Origin: Bordetella petrii | GTDB taxonomy: Bacteria > Pseudomonadota > Gammaproteobacteria > Burkholderiales > Burkholderiaceae_B | Assembly (NCBI RefSeq): GCF_017356245.1 | Contig: NZ_JAFMZZ010000004.1 | Coordinates: 404,741 to 468,740, forward strand | Length of the DNA stretch: 64,000 nt | Reading direction: 5' to 3' | Shown: one piece after another, positions 25,824 through 33,645 of the stretch | How positions within the stretch are numbered: position 1 is the stretch's first letter | Layout: every line of letters begins with the position of its first letter | The notes under the pieces: generated by a model | The model's database searches: none | The model's input: the letters and a program-made list of their open reading frames with translations, nothing else | Told to the model about the DNA's origin: nothing | Translations under genes and position numbers: made by a program

Positions 25824-27453
25824 AAGCGGGCTAGCCCGGATACTGGAGTCCGAGTTTGATTATCTTCGCTTTAGTAGCAGTGAGTTCTTAAGACAGGAGG
25901 CCACACGACGAGGCAGGGCATTGGACCGAAAATCGCTGCAAGAGCTCGGCGACATATTAGACCGGGAGACCGACGACGCTTGGCTCTATCGAGCGGTATG
26001 CAAGATGGCGCAATCGCAGAGGAATAGCTTACTGCGAATAGTGGTCGACAGCGTGCGGACTCGCAAACAACTTGAGCATTTCCGCCAAGACCACGCCCTG
26101 CCATGTGTACATGTCCATCTCTATGGCCAAACCGTCGCATTACGTAAGCGATTTCACGAACGCCAAGACCGAGACGCGGCACCGGACTATGTGGAAGCCG
26201 ATTTAATCAAGAGCGAGAAGGATATCGAGGGTTTCAAGGGTGACGCAGACCTCCGCGTCAACACCACGAAAAACGACAATCGAGACACAATTGCTCGGGT
26301 CGCCGCTAGCTTAGGGTTGTTTTCTGCCCCCGACGTGCGTTGCGTGGACGTGCTGGTTGGCGGGCAGTATGGAAGCGAAGGGAAAGGGCATGTTGTCGCC
26401 TATCTCGCCAAGGAGTACGACGTGTTGGTACGTGTTGGCGGCCCCAATGCTGGTCACACGGTTTTGGGACCCAGAGGACAATACACATACCACCACCTTC
26501 CATCCGGCTCTATGGATGTGAATGCCAAGTTGCTGCTTGGGCCTGGAATGACGATGTTCGTTCCAGACCTGCTAAAAGAGATTGCGGACTGTGGAGTTCA
26601 GCCTGACCGCTTGTTCATCGATCCGCACGCGATGATCATCGAACAGGCGGATAAGGAAGCAGAGGCACGTGTGAAAAGCGCGATCGCATCGACTGCTAGT
26701 GGAAGCGGAGCCGCCGCGGCGCGCCGGATCAATGACCGGGGTTTGACGACAGTAAGACTTGCTAAAGACGTTCCGGAACTCGCGCCGTACGTTGGCGAGA
26801 AGGAACCATATCGCGGCTCGACGATGCGTCAGCTAGAAATTGCCTACCGCAAGCGCCAGTCGGTCTTGTTGGAGGGCACACAGGGTAGTGGGCTCAGCAT
26901 TTTCCATGGCAGCTATCCCCATGTAACCTCGCGAGATACGAACGTCGCAGGTTGTCTGGCAGAGGCGGGCATATCGCCTAATCGAGTGCGCCGAGTACTT
27001 ATGGTAGTGCGCCCTACACCCATTCGAGTGGGAGACCCCGATGGCGATCAGAATGCCACGTCAGGTCGTTTGAAGCACCAGACAAGCTTCCGCGAAATCG
27101 CAGACGAAGTTGAGCTAGACGCGGAGGAAATGGAAAAAAACGAAAAGACCTCAACGACCCGGCGCAACAGGCGAGTCGGATGGTTTGAATGGGAACAATT
27201 TCGCCAAGCCTGCGCATTAAATGCGCCGACCGATATAGTGCTAGCGTTCGCAGACTACTTACACGGGAAAAATCGTGATGCGAGGAGATTCGAACAACTA
27301 TCCGCCAAAACTATCAATTTTGTCGAGGAACTAGAGCGCGTAGCCCAGGCTCCAGTCTCACTTATCAACACACGCTTTCCACGTGGGCCCGATGCAGAGG
27401 GCGATATCCGAACAATTATTGATCGAAGAAACTGGACGGCACGAGTCTCCTGA
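25780..27453 (+). CDS. Fusion of a P-loop kinase domain and a PurZ-like adenylosuccinate synthetase domain
   Basis: 557 residues. Residues 1-180 are a kinase-like domain with GHLGAGKS at 9-16. Residues 187-557 are a PurA-superfamily domain: 'VLVGGQYGSEGKGHVVAYL', 'GGPNAGHTV' with H226 equal to E. coli H41, 'LLEGTQGSGLSIFHGSYP' and 'HVTSRDTN', and 'TTRRNRRVGW' with the aspartate-loop residues T459, T460, R462 and R464. S199 replaces the catalytic Asp (E. coli D13), and F490 replaces the guanine-contacting Lys (K331) while D492 is kept. As I recall, phage PurZ has the same Asp-to-Ser change and acts on dGMP. The domain is short, like archaeal PurA and PurZ. Likely reaction: a purine NMP plus aspartate, probably dGMP. 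Confidence 0.8.
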   Translation: MDQVVLISGHLGAGKSGLARILESEFDYLRFSSSEFLRQEATRRGRALDRKSLQELGDILDRETDDAWLYRAVCKMAQSQRNSLLRIVVDSVRTRKQLEHFRQDHALPCVHVHLYGQTVALRKRFHERQDRDAAPDYVEADLIKSEKDIEGFKGDADLRVNTTKNDNRDTIARVAASLGLFSAPDVRCVDVLVGGQYGSEGKGHVVAYLAKEYDVLVRVGGPNAGHTVLGPRGQYTYHHLPSGSMDVNAKLLLGPGMTMFVPDLLKEIADCGVQPDRLFIDPHAMIIEQADKEAEARVKSAIASTASGSGAAAARRINDRGLTTVRLAKDVPELAPYVGEKEPYRGSTMRQLEIAYRKRQSVLLEGTQGSGLSIFHGSYPHVTSRDTNVAGCLAEAGISPNRVRRVLMVVRPTPIRVGDPDGDQNATSGRLKHQTSFREIADEVELDAEEMEKNEKTSTTRRNRRVGWFEWEQFRQACALNAPTDIVLAFADYLHGKNRDARRFEQLSAKTINFVEELERVAQAPVSLINTRFPRGPDAEGDIRTIIDRRNWTARVS

Positions 27454-27458
27454 CCGCC

Positions 27459-28109
27459 ATGCAAATACAAGATTTCATCGCGCGATACCCCAAACTTTAT
27501 CATATGGCGGAGCCCGGTAGCTGGCCTAGCATCCGCGAACGCGGACTATTGTCGACTACGGCCAGTCTGGACCAGTCAATAGTCACTACAGATCTGCGGA
27601 CGCAGATCGAAAGCGCACGGCGACCTCAAAAAGTCGTTGTCAATTTGCGTGATGGGACGAACTTGGTGCTGCGCGACCAGAAGCCAATGAGTGATGCTCG
27701 TTTAACAAGTTGCTTGCTGGACGGGATTACGCCAAAGGAATGGTACGAATTCATAAACCGAAAGACATTCTTCTGGGCAACACAAACACGCTTGATCACG
27801 CTGCTTGAAGCTTATGCTGAAAGCGAACACGACATCCTCATAGTAGATACCGCGTCGCTCGTCGCAGCTCACGAGGCGCGTATTTCGCTATGCCATATGA
27901 ATTCAGGCAATACAACACCCTGGGCACATCCCCGTAACTACGAAGTTTTTAAAACAATTGCCTCTTACCCGGCCACGCCACGTGGACGCCCGCACAAAGA
28001 AGTGGCCGAGGTAGTGGTCGACTACGCTGTACCAGATATTCATTGTCATGTGACTGCTGTGTGCCGCATGCGGGGTGCTAGGGTAACAAGCAAGATGCCA
28101 TATGACTAA
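27459..28109 (+). CDS. DUF7002-type protein, DarT-like ADP-ribosyltransferase fold suspected
   Basis: 216 residues, starting 5 bases after the fusion gene. 'LYHMAEPGSWPSIRERGLLST' (residues about 11-31, key residues H13, W20, I23, G27, L28, L29) resembles the DarT/DUF4433 opening where the protein binds NAD. 'FFWATQTRLITLLEA', 'HDILIVDTASLVAAHEAR' and 'EVAEVVVDYAVPDI' follow. I recall this pattern as DUF7002, whose activity is unknown to me. If it is an ADP-ribosyltransferase, it could be a toxin or modify the nucleotide or DNA. No antitoxin-like partner is next to it. Confidence 0.6.
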   Translation: MQIQDFIARYPKLYHMAEPGSWPSIRERGLLSTTASLDQSIVTTDLRTQIESARRPQKVVVNLRDGTNLVLRDQKPMSDARLTSCLLDGITPKEWYEFINRKTFFWATQTRLITLLEAYAESEHDILIVDTASLVAAHEARISLCHMNSGNTTPWAHPRNYEVFKTIASYPATPRGRPHKEVAEVVVDYAVPDIHCHVTAVCRMRGARVTSKMPYD

Positions 28110-28363
28110 ACTGACAAACCCTGAATTACCTCCGGTTTTGCAGCTCCTTTCAGCGAAGTGCAAGTCACGCTGCACGACGTGCATCCTGACAAAGAGCCCT
28201 CTGTCCTTGAATGCTTGACTTATGAGAAGGACGGCACTCGGGGCTTAACCTCACGAAAATTGGCCTTGACGAGAAATTCCCCCGAAATCGAGCCATTCTT
28301 CGAGACATTGAATCGGCGTCACACAGGTACGCTGACTGCTCGAATACCTTACACCGCCGCCCA

Positions 28364-28888
28364 ATGCTTCGAAATTGCCTTATTTGTCTACTCTGCGCTA
28401 CCTTACTCCCTGGCTGTATGTCCACGCAGCAACGTGAAGCGCTCTACTGGGAAGATTGGGCACTAGCAGAGGCGCAGGCGGGACGAATGTCGCCGAGCAA
28501 CTATTACCAAGGAATTTATGATCGATTGAGTGCGATGCCGCAGATGGACGGTTCAAAACTGACTCTTGATTTGTTGATTCACGCTATTGATATCTCAAAG
28601 AAATTCGAAGCGGGCCAAATTTCGCTAACGGATTATTCGACCTATATTGTGGAGCTACAAAGTGCCATTGCGTTAGTCCAGCGAGCAGTTCGCCAGCGGC
28701 GCAAGGCCGCAGCCTTGGCCGCCTACGATGAAATTCTGAATACGCTCGCCGCGTACGGCCTGGCTGAGAGCATTGCAGCCACTGCTCACGCCTCGACGTT
28801 TACCCTATCACCGCCCCTGCAAACCGGATGCATGTCCACACCGGCGCTGTATGGCACCAGTATCACCACTTCGTGTACTACACAGTAA
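28364..28888 (+). CDS. Putative lipoprotein of unknown function
   Basis: 174 residues. A type II signal 'LICLLCATLLPGC' has lipobox LPGC with C18 as the lipidated residue. The mature part is helical ('SKLTLDLLIHAIDISKKFEA', 'IALVQRAVRQRRKAAALAAY') and ends in a Ser/Thr-rich tail. It lies 254 bases after the DUF7002 gene and may be a separate unit. No family recognised. Confidence 0.7.
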   Translation: MLRNCLICLLCATLLPGCMSTQQREALYWEDWALAEAQAGRMSPSNYYQGIYDRLSAMPQMDGSKLTLDLLIHAIDISKKFEAGQISLTDYSTYIVELQSAIALVQRAVRQRRKAAALAAYDEILNTLAAYGLAESIAATAHASTFTLSPPLQTGCMSTPALYGTSITTSCTTQ

Positions 28889-29034
28889 CGGTGAGTCCAT
28901 ACCGATTCGACCTAGCGCCCCGTATCACACATATATCGTGGCAGATCAAGGACTTCGGCCACCGTGGTTCATCCCCGTTTAACTGCCATAACGCTTTCAA
29001 GCGCCATTCAGTCTGCCTCTCGAGCCTAAATCTA

Positions 29035-29685
29035 ATGCGCATATCGCTGATCGGAACTGTCCACGCCGAAAGTGGACACGCCAACTTGGCGGAATTGCGG
29101 ACGATTCTTGAACGCCTTCAGCCTGACGTCATCTTTGCTGAAATTCCTACTGCCAATCTTCCTAACTATCTCGACGGCTCTCACGGCAATCTCGAGTCTG
29201 CTGCCGTTGCCCTCTATCGGAAGCACTGTCCAGTCGACGTTATACCTGTGGACTTAAACAGACCGAACGACGAGTTCTTCAGAAAATCTCAGGAGATGTT
29301 CGAAAAGGTCGAAAGAGCGAGCCCTGCATATCGCCGCCTGATGGATCAGAACAGCCTCGACACACGAGATCACGGTTTTCCATACCTTAATAGCGATCGC
29401 TGCGCCCGAGCATGGGCAGCCATCTATGACGAAGTGTATGCAACCGTTGGATGGATCGGCGAGGCCAGATTGCGGCAGATCTACGCTCTGTGGAGCGAGA
29501 CAAATGACCGTCGCGAGACTGGCATGCTAGATAACATCAATGGCTATTGCATCCGCTGCGCACTCTCTCATGGAGTGCTTCTCCTTGGTGCTGGACACAG
29601 GAAAGCCATGGTGGAGAAGGTGCAGGAGCAACGAGGCGTCGGTGCACCGGGAATCTCATGGAACCTTGAAAGTTCTTTGGATTAG
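29035..29685 (+). CDS. TraB/Tiki-like (GxxH motif) protein
   Basis: 216 residues from ATG 29035; a longer in-frame start overlaps the lipoprotein and reads as non-coding. The N-terminus 'MRISLIGTVHAESGHANLAE' contains GxxH (7-10), E36 lies in 'PDVIFAEIP', and a second GxxH (185-188) lies in 'VLLLGAGHRKAM'. Two GxxH motifs with a conserved Glu are the marks of the TraB/PrgY/Tiki superfamily, where Tiki proteins are metalloproteases. It lacks a signal peptide or membrane segment, so it would be cytosolic. Function in the island is unknown. Confidence 0.62.
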   Translation: MRISLIGTVHAESGHANLAELRTILERLQPDVIFAEIPTANLPNYLDGSHGNLESAAVALYRKHCPVDVIPVDLNRPNDEFFRKSQEMFEKVERASPAYRRLMDQNSLDTRDHGFPYLNSDRCARAWAAIYDEVYATVGWIGEARLRQIYALWSETNDRRETGMLDNINGYCIRCALSHGVLLLGAGHRKAMVEKVQEQRGVGAPGISWNLESSLD

Positions 29686-29865
29686 GCAGTGTGAGGAGAT
29701 ATCTGCTGCTGGCCGATAGCCGTCGGTACTGGTACACGGTTTGCAATCCCAAGCGGTCAATCGTGGATCCATAGCATGGTCCCACCGGAAAACGCGACTG
29801 ACGCGGGATGCATCGCTGGAGAGCACGGCCGATAACCAAATCAGGGCGGAACGGGTGGGATCGAC

Positions 29866-31386
29866 TTATAAACGGCTTCTGCCAACCGGACCGACCGCAG
29901 AGTAAACCTCCCCTAACCTGCAATACCGGTCCAGGTACTCTCGCAACACTGCCACCTGATCCCTGCGAAAGATTCCCGCCAAATAGCCATCTGGCCTGAC
30001 CAGCACGGCGACGCCCTCACCAAGGCCATAGAACCTGGCGAACTGGTCCAGGTGGTCTTCGATCTCCATGCCGGGGCCGATGCTGTGGATGTGCAAGCCG
30101 GCGCTTGGTAAAAAGGTCGAAGCGCCGTTGACAAGCAAGGTCCAGTGCGTACCCTTGAACAGGTTGAACAGGCGCGTGGGGCTGCCGCCTGCGCCACGCA
30201 CAATGGCATCAGGCGCGCGATTGCCCGGTGCAAGCCTGCTCGCGGCTTGCGACGAAAGCGATAACGGCGAGGTGGGATAGCCGATGTCCAGTTGCTGGAC
30301 TTCACGGGTCCGTCTGTTGTCCCCGGTCTTGAAACCGGCAAGCAGCCGGGTGGACAGGCCGAGTACGTCCGTAGCCACGGGCCGGCGTTCGGCTTCGTAG
30401 GTATCCAGAAGCGCCTCGGGCGCGCCGGCAAGCACGGCCGCCAGCTTCCAGCCCAGGTTGTAGGCGTCCTGCACGCTGGTGTTGAGGCCTTGTCCGCCGG
30501 TGGGCGGATGGACATGCGCCGCATCGCCAACCAGGAACACGGGGCCATCGCGGTAACGGTCAGCAAGCCTGGCATTCATGTTGTAGGTGGAGGACCAGGC
30601 AACCGAATGGACCGTAACGTCCGTGCGCCCGGTATGCAGGGCAATCCGTTCGGTCAGCGCTGCAGCGGTGAGGTCGATGTCGCCGTCCAGGGCAACGGGC
30701 GCCTGGATCTGGAACAGGTCGGTGCCCGCCAGCGGGCAGATGGCAATGGGACCTGCGCCGTTGCCATCGAACTGGTGCCACCTATCGCGCGACAGCCCTT
30801 CCAGCACGACATCGGCCACGATTGCCCGCACGCCCAAAGTCTTGCCGGGAAAGCCAATCCCCAGGGTGCTGCGCACCATGCTGCGCCCGCCGTCTGCTCC
30901 CACAAGGTAGCGAGCGTGGAAAGTCTGCTGGCCCTCGGGGGTGGAAAGCCGGGCATCTACCCCGTCGGCGCCAATCACCATCCCGGTCAGCTCGACACCG
31001 AACTCCGGCGCATGGCCCAGTTCGACCAGGCGCTCTCGCATGACCGCTTCGGTCTTGAACTGCGGAACCATCAACGGAAACGGATAGGGCTCGGCGGGAG
31101 TGGGGTCAACCGCACTCGTCACTTCCTGATCCACATGACTGCCGTCATTCGAGTATCTGCGAACCGTGGGGTAGACGCCACCCGCGGCCATGGTTCGGTC
31201 CAGGATCCCCATATCTTCAAAGACCTCCTGAGTACGCGGTTGAATCCCTTTGCCGCGCGAGCCCGAAAAGGGGGATGCGAGTTTGTCGATGAGGGCAAAG
31301 CGCACGCCGCGCCGCGCCAGTTCTATTGCCAGGGTCATGCCGGCGGCACCAGCACCGCAGACCAGCACATCAACAGGCTCACGCAT
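29866..31386 (-). CDS. FAD-dependent aromatic monooxygenase (PheA/TfdB family)
   Basis: 506 residues. The Rossmann FAD motif is 'VLVCGAGAAGMTLAIELARRG' (glycines 11, 13, 16), and 'GSRGKGIQPRTQEVFEDMG' contains the arginine contact. The second FAD motif is 'FLVGDAAHVHPPTGGQGLNT'. A C-terminal thioredoxin-like domain ('HWTLLVNGAS', 'LVRPDGYLAG') is typical of phenol hydroxylases and Rox-type antibiotic monooxygenases. It would hydroxylate an aromatic compound with NAD(P)H. Divergent marR with operator-like repeats between them suggests substrate induction. ATG at 31386 is chosen; a longer frame would overlap marR. Confidence 0.9.
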   Translation of the reverse strand: MREPVDVLVCGAGAAGMTLAIELARRGVRFALIDKLASPFSGSRGKGIQPRTQEVFEDMGILDRTMAAGGVYPTVRRYSNDGSHVDQEVTSAVDPTPAEPYPFPLMVPQFKTEAVMRERLVELGHAPEFGVELTGMVIGADGVDARLSTPEGQQTFHARYLVGADGGRSMVRSTLGIGFPGKTLGVRAIVADVVLEGLSRDRWHQFDGNGAGPIAICPLAGTDLFQIQAPVALDGDIDLTAAALTERIALHTGRTDVTVHSVAWSSTYNMNARLADRYRDGPVFLVGDAAHVHPPTGGQGLNTSVQDAYNLGWKLAAVLAGAPEALLDTYEAERRPVATDVLGLSTRLLAGFKTGDNRRTREVQQLDIGYPTSPLSLSSQAASRLAPGNRAPDAIVRGAGGSPTRLFNLFKGTHWTLLVNGASTFLPSAGLHIHSIGPGMEIEDHLDQFARFYGLGEGVAVLVRPDGYLAGIFRRDQVAVLREYLDRYCRLGEVYSAVGPVGRSRL

Positions 31387-31402
31387 ATCGTTTCTCCAAA
31401 TA

Positions 31403-31419
31403 ATGTGTAAAATGCACAT
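31403..31419. promoter_or_regulatory. MarR operator candidate 1
   Basis: Arms ATGTG and CACAT flank a 7-base centre in the 49-base gap between the divergent monooxygenase and marR genes. A related site lies at 31454. Confidence 0.6.
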
Positions 31420-31435
31420 ATCAGGAGGGCAGTTT

Positions 31436-31933
31436 ATGACCATCAAAAAGAAAGTGCAAGATACACATATTTCGGCGCAACTGAAGGATCTCCATCGGTC
31501 CTTGATCTCGATCGTGAGCGTGATGAACCGCCCGCGCAACGACGAACGGCTGATCGCGGAAGCCGGCGTACAGCTGGACCAAGCGCTTTTTCGCCTGTTG
31601 GTGGTGATCGAACGGGTGGGCCCGATCGGCGTGGTGGATCTGGCGGATCGACTAGGCAGGGACTACACGACCATCAGCCGGCAGGTCGCCAAGCTGGAAC
31701 GCATGGAGATGGTGATGCGGCATGAGAATTCGGAAGATCGCCGGATACGCGAAGCGGTGGTGTCTTCCAAAGGCAAGGCCATAACTGACCAGCTTGACCA
31801 GGCCCGCGAGCGCCTGGCACGGGGGATCTTTCAGGACTGGACTGCGGAAGACATTACGGACCTGGTGCGTCTGATGCGCAAGTTCGCAGAGGCGCTGGAG
31901 CAAGGCACACGGGCTGGAAGCGGCGAGCGTTAA
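31436..31933 (+). CDS. MarR-family regulator
   Basis: 165 residues. The winged helix is 'GPIGVVDLADRLGRDYTTIS' followed by 'RQVAKLERMEMVMRHENSED' and 'RRIREAVVSSKGKAI', the MarR signature. The ATG at 31436 follows AGGAGGG; a much longer frame starting inside the monooxygenase was rejected. It is divergent from the monooxygenase and probably represses it until an aromatic ligand binds. Confidence 0.9.
   Translation: MTIKKKVQDTHISAQLKDLHRSLISIVSVMNRPRNDERLIAEAGVQLDQALFRLLVVIERVGPIGVVDLADRLGRDYTTISRQVAKLERMEMVMRHENSEDRRIREAVVSSKGKAITDQLDQARERLARGIFQDWTAEDITDLVRLMRKFAEALEQGTRAGSGER
31454..31468. promoter_or_regulatory. MarR operator candidate 2, inside the marR coding sequence
   Basis: The 15 bases GTGCAAGATACACAT match 12 of 15 with the upstream copy GTGTAAAATGCACAT at 31405-31419, in the same orientation and 49 bases apart. 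Confidence 0.45.
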
Positions 31934-32028
31934 GGCATGAAACGCTTCATTCGTTCCTACGGCCCTGATCGGGCGGCTGGCGATACACCGATTCCGATCC
32001 GTTGCGGACCTACACCCGATCGTTCCGT

Positions 32029-32045
32029 TTCAACGAATCGTTGAA
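32029..32045. promoter_or_regulatory. Near-perfect palindrome upstream of the GST gene
   Basis: Arms TTCAACGA and TCGTTGAA are separated by one base. It lies in the 256-base gap between marR and the GST gene, about 145 bases before the GST start. The rest of this gap has no gene. Possible operator; no cognate regulator is identified. Confidence 0.4.
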
Positions 32046-32189
32046 CAGATGTCATCGCCCAATATCAGAGCAAGATCCGTATAGCCGCTCTTTTTCCTTT
32101 GCCATACGCTGCAGGTAGCGGAACAAACGCATCCTGGTTCTTGTGCCGGATGGGAAATTACAACCCCGCCCCCATCGTGGAAAGGACAA

Positions 32190-32840
32190 ATGCGCCTCTA
32201 CTATCATCCGGTTTCTTCCAATTCCCGCCGCGTTCTTCTAACAGCGATCATATTGGAAGCAAAGTTGGAGCTCATCACTGTTGATCTGCTCAAGGGCGAG
32301 CACAGAACCGGCGCATACCTCCGAATCAACCCGAACGGCAAGGTGCCTCTGCTGGACGATGACGGATTCTTGCTTTGGGAATCTCACGCGATCATGCAAT
32401 ATCTGGCGGATAAGAGAGGCGCAGAAGCGCTATACCCCCAAGATATTCAGCTTCGCGCTGATATCAATCGGTGGCTTTTCTGGTCTGCGTACCATTTCAC
32501 CCCGGCAGTCGGCATCATCAGCAGAGAGCGAATCTCCAAGAAGATGGTTGGCGGAACAGGCGGCCCCGACCCGGCTGAAATCGCGCGGGGCGAGGCCCTG
32601 ATCTTCGCGTCTGCGAAAGTGCTTGACGAGCATCTTGCTGATAAGCAATGGGTCGCCCAGGACAGGCTCACCCTGGCAGACCTGGCGATTGCATCTCCTC
32701 TTATGCATACTGAGGCGGCGAAGCTTCCAATCGCGGCATACGAGCATCTACAAAGATGGTTCGCACAGGTTCGCGCCTTGGATGCATGGCAGAAGTCGGA
32801 ACCTGCCCGCTCCGGCGAGCTACGGGCACGGCTCTCATAA
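32190..32840 (+). CDS. Glutathione S-transferase family protein
   Basis: 216 residues. The thioredoxin-like N-terminal domain has 'MRLYYHPVSSNSRRV' with candidate catalytic Ser9/Ser10, the cis-Pro 'KVPLLDDDG' (V52-P53) and the glutathione-binding 'ESHAIMQYL' (E64, S65). An all-helical C-terminal domain follows ('LTLADLAIASPLMHTEA'). Theta/beta-type GSTs look like this. ATG follows AAAGGACAA. It may detoxify electrophiles from the neighbouring aromatic oxidation, but that link is only positional. Confidence 0.9.
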   Translation: MRLYYHPVSSNSRRVLLTAIILEAKLELITVDLLKGEHRTGAYLRINPNGKVPLLDDDGFLLWESHAIMQYLADKRGAEALYPQDIQLRADINRWLFWSAYHFTPAVGIISRERISKKMVGGTGGPDPAEIARGEALIFASAKVLDEHLADKQWVAQDRLTLADLAIASPLMHTEAAKLPIAAYEHLQRWFAQVRALDAWQKSEPARSGELRARLS

Positions 32841-32857
32841 CGTACGGCGAAGCGTTG

Positions 32858-33499
32858 CTACACCACCTGCAGGGCGCGGGCCGCGTCCAGCGCCGCCTGT
32901 ACGCCGTGCATCGGCCGGCAGTTGCTCTCCACCAACTCCGCAGAGTCCGCCATCCATGGATGCGCGTAGGCCACGACATCAAAGCCCTGGGCATACGCCT
33001 CATCTGCCGCCTGCGCGCATGCCGCCATGCATGCCGCCTGTTTGCCTTCCTGGTAAAGCGCCCAGGCGCCGGGAATCAATCGAACCGTCACACTCGCGCC
33101 GGTGGCGGCCGCGTAGTGCTCGAAGAGCGCCCGGTTCGATGCAACGCTTGATTCGACGGCACAGAGCACGGCAAGGTTTCTTCCGGCGCGCGACGCCGCT
33201 TTGGCCAGGGCCGCGTCCGCCCGGATGATGGGAACGGAGGGTGCTGCCATGGTGTCGGCCGCGGGGCCAAGCGTTGCGCACGTCACGATTACCGCATCGG
33301 CCTCGGCCATCAAGCCCCGCAGCGCTTCGTGGACCAGCCCGTGTGCGCCGCCGCCTGGCGCCGATCGCTGTGCCATTGCCTGCCGAAGATCTTCGCGAGT
33401 TGCATGGCGAATTTGATCTGATGACCAGCCGGCTTTCACTGCCGCGCGTCCGAAGAGCGCTTTGTTGCTTTCGATCGTGTGCAAAAACGAGATTTTCAT
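32858..33499 (-). CDS. Asp/Glu racemase-superfamily protein with one catalytic Cys visible
   Basis: 213 residues. The first half has C74 in 'DAVIVTCATLGPA', the usual first catalytic cysteine of Asp/Glu/hydantoin racemases. The second motif, usually with Cys, reads 'DVVAYAHPWM' with no Cys, so ordinary two-base racemisation is doubtful. The family also includes maleate isomerases and arylmalonate decarboxylases, some of which use a single Cys. It is transcribed away from the catabolic operon at 33646-37436 and may or may not be related to it. Confidence 0.7.
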   Translation of the reverse strand: MKISFLHTIESNKALFGRAAVKAGWSSDQIRHATREDLRQAMAQRSAPGGGAHGLVHEALRGLMAEADAVIVTCATLGPAADTMAAPSVPIIRADAALAKAASRAGRNLAVLCAVESSVASNRALFEHYAAATGASVTVRLIPGAWALYQEGKQAACMAACAQAADEAYAQGFDVVAYAHPWMADSAELVESNCRPMHGVQAALDAARALQVV

Positions 33500-33645
33500 G
33501 CGGCCTATCCTTTCGAAGCAAGGTTCGAAAGGATTGTTCTATTGGCTTCGTGTCGCAACAAGGCCATTGGCAATACTGGTATCGACAGTTCCCCCAGAAA
33601 TGAGCCGATTCCAGCCTGTCGACCGGCTTCCCTCAGCTACCCCTA

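Larger units (their letters stand above)
23619..29865. other. Lower-GC accessory island (approximate limits)
   Basis: From just after livF to just before the FAD monooxygenase the base composition drops visibly and codon use shifts to A/T-ending codons, while both flanks are high-GC. The island holds a truncated yagU, a purine-nucleotide-type operon, a lipoprotein and a TraB-like gene. I saw no integrase, transposase, tRNA or flanking direct repeats, so the mode of arrival is unknown. The limits are estimated by eye. Confidence 0.65.

Noticed and set aside
28158..28466. 102-codon frame before the lipoprotein gene
   Set aside because: GTG start without a ribosome site, overlaps the lipoprotein and shows no family; may be chance or a fragment.
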